Assembly (NCBI GenBank): GCA_017408685.1
Contig: JAFQUE010000029.1
Coordinates: forward strand, 1-46,142
Source of the DNA: Bacteroidaceae bacterium
GTDB taxonomy: Bacteria > Bacteroidota > Bacteroidia > Bacteroidales > Bacteroidaceae
Direction: 5' to 3'
Length of the DNA stretch: 46,142 nt
The position numbers and the translations under genes were made by a program. The notes beneath the pieces are model-generated. The model worked only from the letters and a program-made list of their open reading frames with translations, was not told the origin of the DNA and searched no databases. Below, one piece after another: positions 11,422 through 20,350 of this stretch. How positions within the stretch are numbered: the first letter of the stretch is position 1; every line of letters starts with the position of its first letter.

Positions 11422-12753
11422 ATGAACCTGAAAATGAGACTGAGAACAGTGATGGCTGTGCTTGCCCTCTTTGCCGTTACGGCAAATGCACAGGAGGAAG
11501 CACCCACAATGCACCTTACACTCGACAAGGCTATTGAACTCGCATTAAGCGAGAACCCCACGATTAAGGTTGCAGAGAAGGAGATTGAATTGAAAGAGGT
11601 ATCAAAGGCCGAGGCATGGCAGAACCTGTTGCCGCAGGTTTCTCTTGACGGAGCCATTGTCTACAATGCAAAGGTAGGCTCAATGAAGATGAGCATGGGC
11701 GGACAGACAGTGGAGATAAAGATGGGTAAAGACGACACCAATACCTGGAATGCTGGTCTGCAGGTGGCAATCCCCCTCTATGCTCCGGGAGTATACAAGG
11801 CCATGAGCCTTACAAAGAGCGACATGGAACTGGCGGTGGAAAAGAGCCGCGGTTCAAAACTCGACCTTATAAACCAGGTGACAAAGGCATACTACCAGTT
11901 AATGCTTGCACAGGATTCCTATGAGGTGCTGAACGACAACTATAAACTTGCCGAAGCAAACTTCAACATCGTCAATGCAATGTATGAGCAGGGACGCGTG
12001 AGCGAGTATGACAAAATCAGTGCCGAGGTGCAGAAGAACAGCGCATGGCCGTCGGTAGTAAGCGGCAAGAACGGTGTCGAACTGGCACAACTGCAACTGA
12101 AGGTACTCATGGGCATTACTGCCGACGTGAAGTTCGTAATAAACGACAACCTCAAGAACTATGAAGGAGAGATGGCAAAGGCCGCAAATGCCGAGATTGA
12201 CCTCAGCAACAACTCTTCGCTCAAGCAGATTGACCTTCAGGGCGAACTGTTGCACAAACAGCGGAAAATGCTCAAGACATCGTTCCAGCCTACACTTGCA
12301 CTTGTGGGCAACTACCAGTACCAGTCAATATCGAACCAGAACTGGAACATAGGGAAATACAATTGGAGCGACGCTGCTTCAATCACACTCTCGCTGAGTA
12401 TTCCAATTTTCAAGGCAAGCAACTTCACGGGTTTGAAGACCAACAAAATACAGCAGTACCAACTTGCCGAGACCAGGTTGAACACCGAGCGTATGCTCAA
12501 CATGCAGGCACAGAGTTACATTGATAACATGACCGCAAGCGCCGAGCAGTTGCAGAGCAGCAAGAATGCGGTGGAACTTGCCGAGAAGGGCCTTGAGATA
12601 AGCCAGAAACGCTACGATGTAGGTCGTGGGACAATCCTTGAACTCACAAACTCACAGGTATCACTCACGAACGTGAAGTTGTCGTACAACAACACAATAT
12701 ATGACTACCTTGTAGCAAAATCAGAGTTAAACAAAGTATTGGGTAAAGAATAA
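11422..12753 (+). CDS. TolC-family outer-membrane efflux protein
   Basis: The 443-aa product is the outer-membrane channel of a tripartite efflux system. It has a signal peptide (about 1-24, ending TANAQ). Two repeated TolC halves follow, starting at LTLDKAIELALSENPTIKVAEKEIE and at SSLKQIDLQGELLHKQ. Long helices form the periplasmic tunnel, and the family-typical ending GTILELTNSQVSLTNVKLSYNNTIYDYLVAKSELNKVLG is present. It lies 57 bp after the TetR gene and 14 bp before the adaptor gene, in one operon. Confidence 0.95.
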   Translation: MNLKMRLRTVMAVLALFAVTANAQEEAPTMHLTLDKAIELALSENPTIKVAEKEIELKEVSKAEAWQNLLPQVSLDGAIVYNAKVGSMKMSMGGQTVEIKMGKDDTNTWNAGLQVAIPLYAPGVYKAMSLTKSDMELAVEKSRGSKLDLINQVTKAYYQLMLAQDSYEVLNDNYKLAEANFNIVNAMYEQGRVSEYDKISAEVQKNSAWPSVVSGKNGVELAQLQLKVLMGITADVKFVINDNLKNYEGEMAKAANAEIDLSNNSSLKQIDLQGELLHKQRKMLKTSFQPTLALVGNYQYQSISNQNWNIGKYNWSDAASITLSLSIPIFKASNFTGLKTNKIQQYQLAETRLNTERMLNMQAQSYIDNMTASAEQLQSSKNAVELAEKGLEISQKRYDVGRGTILELTNSQVSLTNVKLSYNNTIYDYLVAKSELNKVLGKE

Positions 12754-12767
12754 AAAAAGATATATCT

Positions 12768-13790
12768 ATGAAAAAGAATCTAACATTCATCGTAATGGCC
12801 GCAGCGGCGCTGCTTTGCTCATGCGGCAGTTCTGAGACTGAAAAGAATGCACAGCAGACAGTTGTACAGGAGGCAAAGCCCAAGGTGAGACTGGCTACTG
12901 TAAAGACCGAGGATGTAATGCAGAGCGAGGTCTACACAACAACCGTTGAGGCTGAAGTGAAGAACAACATCATCCCTAATGCTCCACTCCGTATCGAGAA
13001 GATTCTGGTTGAAGTAGGCGACTATGTGAAGAAAGGACAAACACTTGTGAACCTTGACGCAAGCAGCCTCGACCAGTTGAAACTGCAGGTAGAGAACCAG
13101 GCTATCGACTTCAGAAGAGTTGAAGAACTCTACAAGGTGGGCGGTGCTTCAAAAGCTGAATATGACAATGCGAAGACCCAACTTGAGGTTAACATGAAGA
13201 GCCTTGCAAACCGTTTGGAGAACACAGTACTCGTGAGCCCCATCGACGGTGTAGTGTCAAAGCGCAACTACGACAACGGCGACATGTACGGCGGGCAGCC
13301 AATACTCGTTGTAGAGCAGATTTCACCTGTAAAGATGAAGGTGAACGTTAGCGAGACACTCTACGCGGTGACAAACAAGAACCTTGAGGTGAAACTCGGT
13401 TTCGAAACATATCCGGGCGAGGAGTTCAAAGGCAAGATAGGTATCATATACCCCACAATAAACGCTGCCACACACACATTCCCGGTTGAGATAAAACTCG
13501 ACAACAAAGACACACGCGTGCGCCCCGGAATGTATGGTAAGGCAACTATCAACTTCGGTACAAAGAGCCGTGTTGTAGTTCCCGACGTTGCAGTGATAAA
13601 GCAAGCCGGCAGCGGTGACTTCTATGTATATACATATGCCGACGGCAAGGTAAAGAACAACAAGGTTGTGCTCGGCCAGCGCATGGGTGACCGTTACGAA
13701 CTCATTTCGGGTATCGAGAACGGCAGTCAGGTGGTTGTTGCTGGTCATGCACACATAACAGACGGCGCCGAGGTTGAGGTTGTCGAATAA
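12768..13790 (+). CDS. RND efflux periplasmic adaptor lipoprotein
   Basis: The 340-aa membrane-fusion protein links the RND pump to the TolC channel. The N-terminus is a lipoprotein signal (AAAALLCSCGSS) with the likely acylated Cys in the LCSC box. In order come a barrel-sandwich/lipoyl half-motif (IEKILVEVGDYVKKGQTLVNLDAS), a short helical hairpin (about 92-140), the second lipoyl half (ENTVLVSPIDGVVSKRNYDNGDMY), a beta-barrel domain and the membrane-proximal domain. The hairpin is short, as in many Bacteroidetes adaptors. It sits between the tolC-like and RND genes of the operon. Confidence 0.94.
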   Translation: MKKNLTFIVMAAAALLCSCGSSETEKNAQQTVVQEAKPKVRLATVKTEDVMQSEVYTTTVEAEVKNNIIPNAPLRIEKILVEVGDYVKKGQTLVNLDASSLDQLKLQVENQAIDFRRVEELYKVGGASKAEYDNAKTQLEVNMKSLANRLENTVLVSPIDGVVSKRNYDNGDMYGGQPILVVEQISPVKMKVNVSETLYAVTNKNLEVKLGFETYPGEEFKGKIGIIYPTINAATHTFPVEIKLDNKDTRVRPGMYGKATINFGTKSRVVVPDVAVIKQAGSGDFYVYTYADGKVKNNKVVLGQRMGDRYELISGIENGSQVVVAGHAHITDGAEVEVVE

Positions 13791-13837
13791 GGAGTTGTTT
13801 ACAGAACACGATTATAAACAAGAAAAAATCAAGTAAT

Positions 13838-16800
13838 ATGAGTATATATGAAAGTGCTGTAAAGAAACCGATTATGACGTCGCTGTGCTTCATGGCGGTT
13901 GCCCTCTTTGGTCTCTTTTCATTCTCAAAACTCCCCATCGACCTGATGCCGGACATTGAGACAAACACAATTATGGTGTTTACATATTACAATGGTGCGA
14001 GTGCCGAGGATATTGAGAACAACGTATCGCGCCCATTGGAAAACACACTCAACTCTGTTGAGCACCTGAAGCACATTACCTCGAACTCACGCGAGAACGT
14101 ATCGGTGATTACGCTTGAATTCGAGTTCGGATACGATATCGACGACCTCACAAACGACGTGCGCGACAAACTGGACATGGTCTCTTCGGCTCTGCCCGAT
14201 GACGCCAACAACCCAATTATCTTCAAGTTCTCTACCGACATGATGCCTATCATGATGCTTTCGGTAAAGGCCGAGGAGAGCCAGGCTGCACTCTACAAGA
14301 TTCTTGACGACAATGTAGTGAACCCGCTTGCACGTATCGACGGTGTGGGTACCGTTTCAATATCCGGTGCTCCCGAGCGTGAAATCAACGTGTACATGGA
14401 CCCTGTCAAGATGGAGGCGTACAACATCCCTGTGGAATCGGTAAGCGCCGCTATCGGCGCCGAGAACCGCAATATCCCGGGCGGTACATTCGATGTAGGA
14501 AACAACACATATTCATTGCGTGTAGAGGGTGAGTTCGATGACCCAAGAGAGATGTATGACATTGTCGTGGGCAACTACAACGGTGTAAACATATACCTGA
14601 GGGATATTGCGACAATACACGACGGTGTGCAGGAACGCGCTCAGGAGACATACACCGACGGCCAGCAGGGTGCCATGATTGTCATCCAGAAGCAGACCGG
14701 CGGCAACACCGTGGCCATTGCCAATGCAATACGCGAGAAACTGCCCGAACTGCAGAAACGCTTGCCTTCGGACGTGAAGATTGATGTAATCGTTGACTCT
14801 TCGGAGAACATCCTCATGACAGTGGATACCCTTTCGGGCACCATCATGGACGCTCTTGTGTTCGTTGTGCTTGTGGTATTCATATTCCTCGGACGCTGGA
14901 GAGCAACAATCATCATTGCCATCACCATACCGTTCTCACTCATCGCTTCGTTCATATACCTGTTCATTTCGGGCGGTTCGATAAACATGATTTCGCTTTC
15001 ATGCTTGAGTATCGCCATTGGTTCGGTTGTGGATGACGCCATTGTGGTACTTGAGAACGTGACAACACACATTGAACGCGGCTCGAGCCCGCAGAATGCA
15101 GCCATCCACGGTACAAACGAGGTGGGTGTATCGGTTGTGGCTTCAACATTGACAATGTTTGCCGTATTCTTCCCGCTCACCATGGTTACAGGTATGGCCG
15201 GCGTGCTCTTCAAGCAATTGGGTTGGATGATGTGTGTAATCATGCTCATCTCGCTTGCTGCCTCTTTGACGCTTACACCTATGATGTGTTCCAAAATGCT
15301 CAAGTTGCAGAAGAAACAGAGCAAATTGTTCATTATCATTTACAAACCAATACAGAAGGTGCTTGACGCCATTGACAACGGATATGCGGCAATCATCAAC
15401 TGGGGCGTGCGCCACCGCTGGACTGTGCTCATATGCTGTTTTGCGTTGTTCGGTGTGAGTCTAATTTGCGCCAAGGGCATAAAGAGCGAGTTCTTCCCCT
15501 CGAGTGACAGCGCGCGCGGTAGCGCGAAGATTGAGTTGCCTGTGGGTACACGCATAGAGACATCGAGGGAAATTGCCCTCGCGCTCACCAAGACATGGCA
15601 AGAGCGCTACGGCGATGACCTCAGGGCATGTAACTTCACTGTGGGACAGGCCGGTGAGAACAACACCTTCGCTTCACTCAGCGACAACGGTACACACATC
15701 ATCAGTTTCAACTTCTCGTTCGTACCATCGGACCAGCGTGAGATTACAATGGACGAGATAAGCGACCAAATGCGTGCCGACATGAAGATGTTCCCCGAAA
15801 TCACCAAATACAACATCAGTTCGGGACAGGGCGGAATGGGCGGCCAGAGCATGGCTACTTTCGAAATCTACGGTTATGATTTTGCCGAAACCGACAAACT
15901 GGCAAAGAAACTCGCCGATGAGTTGAAGAAGAACGAACTTATTACACAGGTAAACATAAGCCGCAGCGACTATCAGCCGCAGTACCGTGTTGAGTTCGAC
16001 CGCGAGAAACTTGCCATGCACGGGCTTAACCTGAGCACTGCTGCCACATACATACGTAACCGCTACAACGGTGCCATGGCAACATACTACCGCGAGGATG
16101 GTGAGGAGTATGATGTAAAGGTACGCTACAACCCGGAAGCACGCCAGAGCATTGATGACATAGAGAACATCAAGCTCAACGGCAAGAACGGCCCGGTGAG
16201 CCTGAGCGAGGTGGGCAAGGTTGTGATGAACGACATGCCGCCAACAATCGAGCGCAAGGACCGTGAGCGTATAGTAACCGTTGACGCCGTTATGGCTGCG
16301 GGTGCGGCACTCAGTGACGGTGTTGAATATGGACAGGAAATCATTGAAAACATGGAGATTCCTTCGGGTCTTGCAATACAGGTTGCCGGTTCTTACGAGG
16401 ACCAGATGGAGTCGAACCGCGACCTGGGACAGCTTGCAATCATTATCCTTGTATTGGTGTTCATTGTAATGGCTTCGCAGTTCGAGTCGCTCACATATCC
16501 GTTCATCCTCATGTTCTCTGTGGTATTTGCGTTGAGCGGTGTGCTGCTCGGCCTGTTCCTCACAGGTTCAAACCTGAACATCATGTCGCTGCTCGGCGGT
16601 ATCATGCTTATAGGTATGGTTGTGAAGAACGGTATTGTGCTCATCGACTACATAATGCTGTTGCGTGAACGCGGATTGGGTATCATACAGTCTTGCGTGG
16701 GTGCGGCCAAGAGCCGTCTGCGCCCGGTACTCATGACAACCTGTACCACAATACTCGGTATGATACCTATGGCTGTGAGCCAGGGTGTAGGTGCCGAAAT

Positions 16801-17002
16801 GTGGCGCCCGCTCGGTGTTGCCGTAATAGGCGGTCTTACAGTTTCTACCATCATGACCATGATATATGTACCGGCCATGTACAGTATTTTCGCTGCCAAC
16901 GGCGTGAAGAACAAGCGCAGAAAGATTAGAAAACAGCGTGAACTCAACGCCTACTGGAAGGAACACAAGCATGAGGAGCAACTCAAGCACAAGGATAAGT
17001 AA
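13838..17002 (+). CDS. RND multidrug efflux pump, AcrB/HAE1 type
   Basis: The 1054-aa inner-membrane, proton-driven exporter is of full length for the family. The first transmembrane helix starts at about residue 10. The periplasmic porter domains precede the TM2-TM6 block (about 335-480). TM4 carries the proton-relay pair in GSVVDDAIVVLEN, and a second periplasmic half and TM8-TM12 follow. The proton-relay Asp pair indicates an intact drug or hydrophobe pump rather than a degenerate copy. Substrate specificity cannot be read from the sequence. The C-terminus is highly charged (KHEEQLKHKDK). A perfect palindrome starts 8 bp after the stop, separating it from the PII-like gene. Confidence 0.96.
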   Translation: MSIYESAVKKPIMTSLCFMAVALFGLFSFSKLPIDLMPDIETNTIMVFTYYNGASAEDIENNVSRPLENTLNSVEHLKHITSNSRENVSVITLEFEFGYDIDDLTNDVRDKLDMVSSALPDDANNPIIFKFSTDMMPIMMLSVKAEESQAALYKILDDNVVNPLARIDGVGTVSISGAPEREINVYMDPVKMEAYNIPVESVSAAIGAENRNIPGGTFDVGNNTYSLRVEGEFDDPREMYDIVVGNYNGVNIYLRDIATIHDGVQERAQETYTDGQQGAMIVIQKQTGGNTVAIANAIREKLPELQKRLPSDVKIDVIVDSSENILMTVDTLSGTIMDALVFVVLVVFIFLGRWRATIIIAITIPFSLIASFIYLFISGGSINMISLSCLSIAIGSVVDDAIVVLENVTTHIERGSSPQNAAIHGTNEVGVSVVASTLTMFAVFFPLTMVTGMAGVLFKQLGWMMCVIMLISLAASLTLTPMMCSKMLKLQKKQSKLFIIIYKPIQKVLDAIDNGYAAIINWGVRHRWTVLICCFALFGVSLICAKGIKSEFFPSSDSARGSAKIELPVGTRIETSREIALALTKTWQERYGDDLRACNFTVGQAGENNTFASLSDNGTHIISFNFSFVPSDQREITMDEISDQMRADMKMFPEITKYNISSGQGGMGGQSMATFEIYGYDFAETDKLAKKLADELKKNELITQVNISRSDYQPQYRVEFDREKLAMHGLNLSTAATYIRNRYNGAMATYYREDGEEYDVKVRYNPEARQSIDDIENIKLNGKNGPVSLSEVGKVVMNDMPPTIERKDRERIVTVDAVMAAGAALSDGVEYGQEIIENMEIPSGLAIQVAGSYEDQMESNRDLGQLAIIILVLVFIVMASQFESLTYPFILMFSVVFALSGVLLGLFLTGSNLNIMSLLGGIMLIGMVVKNGIVLIDYIMLLRERGLGIIQSCVGAAKSRLRPVLMTTCTTILGMIPMAVSQGVGAEMWRPLGVAVIGGLTVSTIMTMIYVPAMYSIFAANGVKNKRRKIRKQRELNAYWKEHKHEEQLKHKDK

Positions 17003-17010
17003 TAACAAAC

Positions 17011-17040
17011 TGTTGTTCATGGGCGCGCCCATGAACAACA
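17011..17040 (+). promoter_or_regulatory. Perfect 30-bp palindrome between pump and PII-like gene
   Basis: Arms 17011-17025 and 17026-17040 are exact reverse complements (centre GGGCGCGCCC). The RNA would form a very stable stem of about 13 bp with a tight loop. No T-run follows, so it is not a standard terminator. It ends 14 bp before the PII-like ATG and could protect the upstream mRNA 3' end or limit downstream translation. Confidence 0.75.
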
Positions 17041-17054
17041 TAAACAGAAGATAA

Positions 17055-17348
17055 ATGAAAAGTATATTCATAACTTTCGACATATCACACAAGGAGGCTG
17101 TGATTGAAATTTTGACACACAACAACTGCCGTGGTTTCTCATTCTTCGACCACATGCAGGGACGTGGAAGCGTGAGCGGTGAACCGCATTACGGCACTCA
17201 CGCATGGCCATCGATGTGCGGTTCCATAATAACCATTGTAGAGGACAAGAATGTGAACAACATCATGGCTGCCTTGAAGGCTCTTGACGAGGAGTCTCCG
17301 CAGTTGGGATTGAGAGCCTTCGTTTGGAATATTGAACAGGCATACTAA
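17055..17348 (+). CDS. Small PII-like protein of the efflux operon
   Basis: The 97-aa cytosolic protein has the length and strand pattern of the PII/CutA ferredoxin-like fold: MKSIFITFDISHKEAVIEIL, a loop rich in Gly and His, GSIITIVEDKNVNNIMAALKAL, then GLRAFVWNIEQAY. The loop (about residues 35-52) occupies the place of the PII T-loop and contains several His residues and one Cys. Small PII-like proteins (for example the DUF3240 group) occur next to RND pumps. By position this one probably senses a small ligand or metal and modulates the pump or its expression. The assignment rests on pattern and context, not on a strict motif. Confidence 0.65.
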   Translation: MKSIFITFDISHKEAVIEILTHNNCRGFSFFDHMQGRGSVSGEPHYGTHAWPSMCGSIITIVEDKNVNNIMAALKALDEESPQLGLRAFVWNIEQAY

Positions 17349-17368
17349 AAAGGGAACCAAGTATCCCA

Positions 17369-17410
17369 ATACGAATAATGGCGACACATGCGTGTCGCCA
17401 TTATTCGTAT
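17369..17410. terminator. Bidirectional terminator-like hairpin
   Basis: Arms 17369-17387 and 17392-17410 are perfect 19-bp reverse complements with an ATGC loop. They lie between two convergent genes (stops at 17348 plus and 17429 minus), so the hairpin can end both transcripts. Neither strand has a strong T-run directly after it. Confidence 0.75.
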
Positions 17411-17428
17411 CCGTATTATATCGGGGGT

Positions 17429-18970
17429 TCAGAACACCCTCAGACTGTTGTCATTGGGACGGCGTATGCGCAGAATGCGTGCCATTTCGGCTGCAAGCAC
17501 ATTTGAGGGGGTCATATCCTCGACAACACGGGCTGCCGTTCCTCCGCCATATATTATCATGGGGAACATTACCGGAGTGCGCAGTGTGGTATTGGCCTCG
17601 GAAGAGACATCGGAAAAGACTTTCCAACCGGGCATGAGACGCAACCATACATCGCCTGAACTTGACGGGTTGTAGCCGTTCTTCACATACTGCATTTCGG
17701 GACTGAGCATTCCGCCCAGGCGGTAGATGGTGAAAACATCCTCGACACCGTCCATTGACTTTAGGAACTCCACCGTATGGGAAACCACATCGAGTTTATC
17801 GAGTTTAAGGTTCTCTATTGCCTTGCGGTTGAGATAGAGTTGCCCGCCGTATACACCTTCGATATAATCGCCCTTGCCGAACTGCGCGGTAAGATATACA
17901 TTAAGAAGCCCCTCTACCCTGTCCATATAGATTTTTCCCGAGGGTAGACGGTACTTGGCACCATCGTCGCCATTCTCTACCACATAACCTGTAGAGGCAA
18001 CTGATACAACCACATTCTCCATGCCTATCAGTTTGTCGGCATAGTCGAGCAGGTCGGCAATATTCCTGTCGAGACGGGCATATATGTCCTGGATTTCTAT
18101 GGGACGTTCCTCCATGGGATTGCCGTTGTAATTTCCGGCATAGTATGTGAGCGAAAGGCAGTCGGCAATATCATCCCTGCCTGCAAGAGTGTTGTCGAGG
18201 AAGGCCTTGGCCATTTCGTTGACCTCGTCATTAATGCAGGCAGTTGTCTTGTATGTGCGTATATCCTTGAGCCCGTTGAAGGAATAAGAGAAGGCTTCGG
18301 GAGCCTCATCGCCGAAATTGTTGTACTTTTCGGTGGGGAAAAGAGGGGTCCATTTGCTTGAACGCCCGCGGACAACCTTGTTTTTGTCGGCAGCCCACTG
18401 GGGATAGAGACCATAATAACTTGAACTGCACCAATAGCCGGTTGAGTTGTTCTTCCAGAGCACATGGTCGGCAGCATGGCCGCCTGCAAGCACAGCGGCG
18501 TCCTCGTCGGGTGCAATGGAACAGACGATTGCCTTTCCGCGGGTGGCGCGTTTAAGTTCGTCGGTTATGGTAATGGCCTTGAGACGAGACGGCGACATTG
18601 GGGTGTTGGTGTACACGCCCTGGTGCTTGTGGTCCTCGACACAGTTCACAATGCGCAGGGAAGAACGGTCGAGCCAGCGCTCGCCCACAATGCCGTTCAC
18701 ATAGGGGGCTGTACCCGATGACAGGGAAGCCGTGGCCGAAGCACGGTCAATGTTCTCGAATTGGTAATAGGAGTTCTGGAACACCTTGCCGCCCGAGAGA
18801 AGGCGCTTGAAACCTCCCTCGCAGTAGAGGCTGCTGAACTCGTACAGGAAATCGGAACGCAACTGGTCGACAGTTATGTTTATGTAGAGTTTGGGCGACT
18901 TGACCTCCTGCTGTGCAAAAGATGTTACGCACCCGAGAAGGAACAATATCAGACAATATCCAATTCGCAT
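17429..18970 (-). CDS. Alkaline-phosphatase-fold exported protein, likely pseudoenzyme
   Basis: The 513-aa exported protein (signal peptide about 1-19) keeps the overall PafA/type I phosphodiesterase architecture: VDQLRSDFL near the N-terminus, SLSSGTAPYVNGIVGERW, GGHAADHVLW, IEIQDIYARLDRNIADLLDY and SGDVWLRLMPGW. Only Asp35 of the metal site is kept. Alignment from memory to PafA-type enzymes puts Ala81 at the nucleophilic Thr, Tyr276 and Asn280 at the Asp/His pair of STDYIGH, and Ser326 and Thr327 at the Asp/His pair of TADHG. The C-terminal His of the DTHVP-type motif is also missing. Phosphatase activity is therefore unlikely, and a binding or scaffold role is inferred. Its start overlaps the end of the DUF4105 gene by 22 nt. 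Confidence 0.8.
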   Translation of the reverse strand: MRIGYCLILFLLGCVTSFAQQEVKSPKLYINITVDQLRSDFLYEFSSLYCEGGFKRLLSGGKVFQNSYYQFENIDRASATASLSSGTAPYVNGIVGERWLDRSSLRIVNCVEDHKHQGVYTNTPMSPSRLKAITITDELKRATRGKAIVCSIAPDEDAAVLAGGHAADHVLWKNNSTGYWCSSSYYGLYPQWAADKNKVVRGRSSKWTPLFPTEKYNNFGDEAPEAFSYSFNGLKDIRTYKTTACINDEVNEMAKAFLDNTLAGRDDIADCLSLTYYAGNYNGNPMEERPIEIQDIYARLDRNIADLLDYADKLIGMENVVVSVASTGYVVENGDDGAKYRLPSGKIYMDRVEGLLNVYLTAQFGKGDYIEGVYGGQLYLNRKAIENLKLDKLDVVSHTVEFLKSMDGVEDVFTIYRLGGMLSPEMQYVKNGYNPSSSGDVWLRLMPGWKVFSDVSSEANTTLRTPVMFPMIIYGGGTAARVVEDMTPSNVLAAEMARILRIRRPNDNSLRVF

Positions 18971-20130
18971 ATCTTTTTCTTATAAATGTGGAACAATGAA
19001 CGCACGAGCAGTGCCGCTGCACAGAAATAGAGCGGCGCGGGGAAACATTGCAGGCCGGCAATTCCCGCAATGAAGAAAAGGAGGGCAAAAGCAACCATTA
19101 CCCATGCAATTCCCATGGATTTGTGCTTTATTATACGGTAGACCATTACCGACATTATGACGAGTGCAATGGGATTGAGAATAAGTATCGCATAGTTGGC
19201 GTCCACCGCGGGGTGCTCCGAAAAGAGGCCCATGAAAAGCAACAGACAACCGGCCGCTCCCTGAAGCGTCATAAGCAGTATATCAAACCCCCAGAATGTC
19301 TTTTTTGTGCGAAGTTCGCACAACTGCACTATGAACGTAAGGACCAGAAGCAGCAACGCCACGTTGAATGGGGTAAAATTGCTGTGAGGTTGCTGTGGAC
19401 GGTTCTCGCCGACGAGCACATTGGTGGCCGTGACTGCGGGAACCGAAACGCCTGCGCTCTCCAACGTTGCCTTGCCGAAGTCATTCATCAGATTCCCGGG
19501 GACAAACTGCAGTTCATCGGGCGTACACTCCTTGTCGGCGTCGGAACCCATGAGCAGGTCAATACCGAAAGCATACCAGGGGTGAGTGGCTGTCATCACG
19601 GAGATGGCCTCGCGGAATGTGGGAAGACGCAGGGCGCTGTCGGTTGCATACACTATGCGGCAATCCTCGCCAAGAGACTCCACGAACTTGTCGCGCGCCT
19701 TGGTGGTACAGTTTGCATAGAAATAGTTGTAACGGTAGACGCGGTTATGAGGCCTGCGGTTCTCCTGCAGAAGAGTGTAGAGTGTCGCCACCTGGGAGGG
19801 AGTGAGATTAAGCACCTGTTCGGTCACTTGCGAACCGCGTTCCACATACTCTTCAATGAAGAACTCGAACGGGACTGCACCTATTATGTAGTCTGTCTGC
19901 CCAAGGACAAACCTCCACACGAAATTGGGTGACCCGAAATTGAAATAGCCGTAACTGAACACATCGTCCTCGCCCGACGCCTCGTTTACATAACGCAATG
20001 CCGTGTGGCCGAAGAGCGAATAGACCTCATCGCCCGGCGAGCATGTCACAAGACTGAAACGCCCGTTCTCCACCGCACGCGACGACGAGAGGGTGAAGAG
20101 TGCAAGCAGAATGAAAAAAAACCTTTTCAC
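18949..20130 (-). CDS. DUF4105 membrane protein
   Basis: The 393-aa product has a signal peptide (about 1-19). A periplasmic DUF4105 domain follows (about 20-240), with FSLVTCSPGDEVYSLFGHTALRY and YRYNYFYANCTTKARD. Several C-terminal membrane segments (about 255-390) end in a short basic tail. The conserved His and the Cys of YANCTT suggest a papain/NlpC-like catalytic pair, but no activity is established from sequence. The start codon is GTG (20128-20130). The gene overlaps the downstream phosphatase-fold gene, so the two are probably translated together. Confidence 0.87.
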   Translation of the reverse strand: MKRFFFILLALFTLSSSRAVENGRFSLVTCSPGDEVYSLFGHTALRYVNEASGEDDVFSYGYFNFGSPNFVWRFVLGQTDYIIGAVPFEFFIEEYVERGSQVTEQVLNLTPSQVATLYTLLQENRRPHNRVYRYNYFYANCTTKARDKFVESLGEDCRIVYATDSALRLPTFREAISVMTATHPWYAFGIDLLMGSDADKECTPDELQFVPGNLMNDFGKATLESAGVSVPAVTATNVLVGENRPQQPHSNFTPFNVALLLLVLTFIVQLCELRTKKTFWGFDILLMTLQGAAGCLLLFMGLFSEHPAVDANYAILILNPIALVIMSVMVYRIIKHKSMGIAWVMVAFALLFFIAGIAGLQCFPAPLYFCAAALLVRSLFHIYKKKICELDIV

Positions 20131-20164
20131 TTGTTTATATCATTGAATAACTGTTAGCAATATG

Positions 20165-20195
20165 CAAAGATACAATTTCCGACGTAAGCAGCAAA
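20165..20195 (-). promoter_or_regulatory. Promoter of the DUF4105 unit
   Basis: On the minus strand TTTG (20192-20195), a 19-bp spacer and TATCTTTG (20165-20172) match the Bacteroidetes consensus exactly. The GTG start lies 34 bp downstream. Confidence 0.8.
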
Positions 20196-20296
20196 GACAT
20201 CGGGAGGTTTCGTTCTACCTGTTATAGCACACCTTTTGTCAATGGTGGCAAAAAGGCCAAATCATCGGCAAAAGAGAACAATTCGCAGTATATCTC

Positions 20297-20327
20297 TTGG
20301 CAAAAAAGGTATTTTGCAGTATCTTTG
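20297..20327 (+). promoter_or_regulatory. Promoter of the coaX cluster
   Basis: TTGG (20297-20300), a 19-bp spacer and TATCTTTG (20320-20327) lie 23 bp before the coaX TTG start. The box is divergent from the DUF4105 promoter, with about 100 bp between them. Confidence 0.7.
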
Positions 20328-20350
20328 CAAAAATTTTCAGACATCCGGTT

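Noticed and set aside
16568-17155. Minus-strand 195-codon frame across the RND pump end and PII-like gene
   Set aside because: It is antisense to two well-supported genes and crosses the palindrome. No domain is recognisable.
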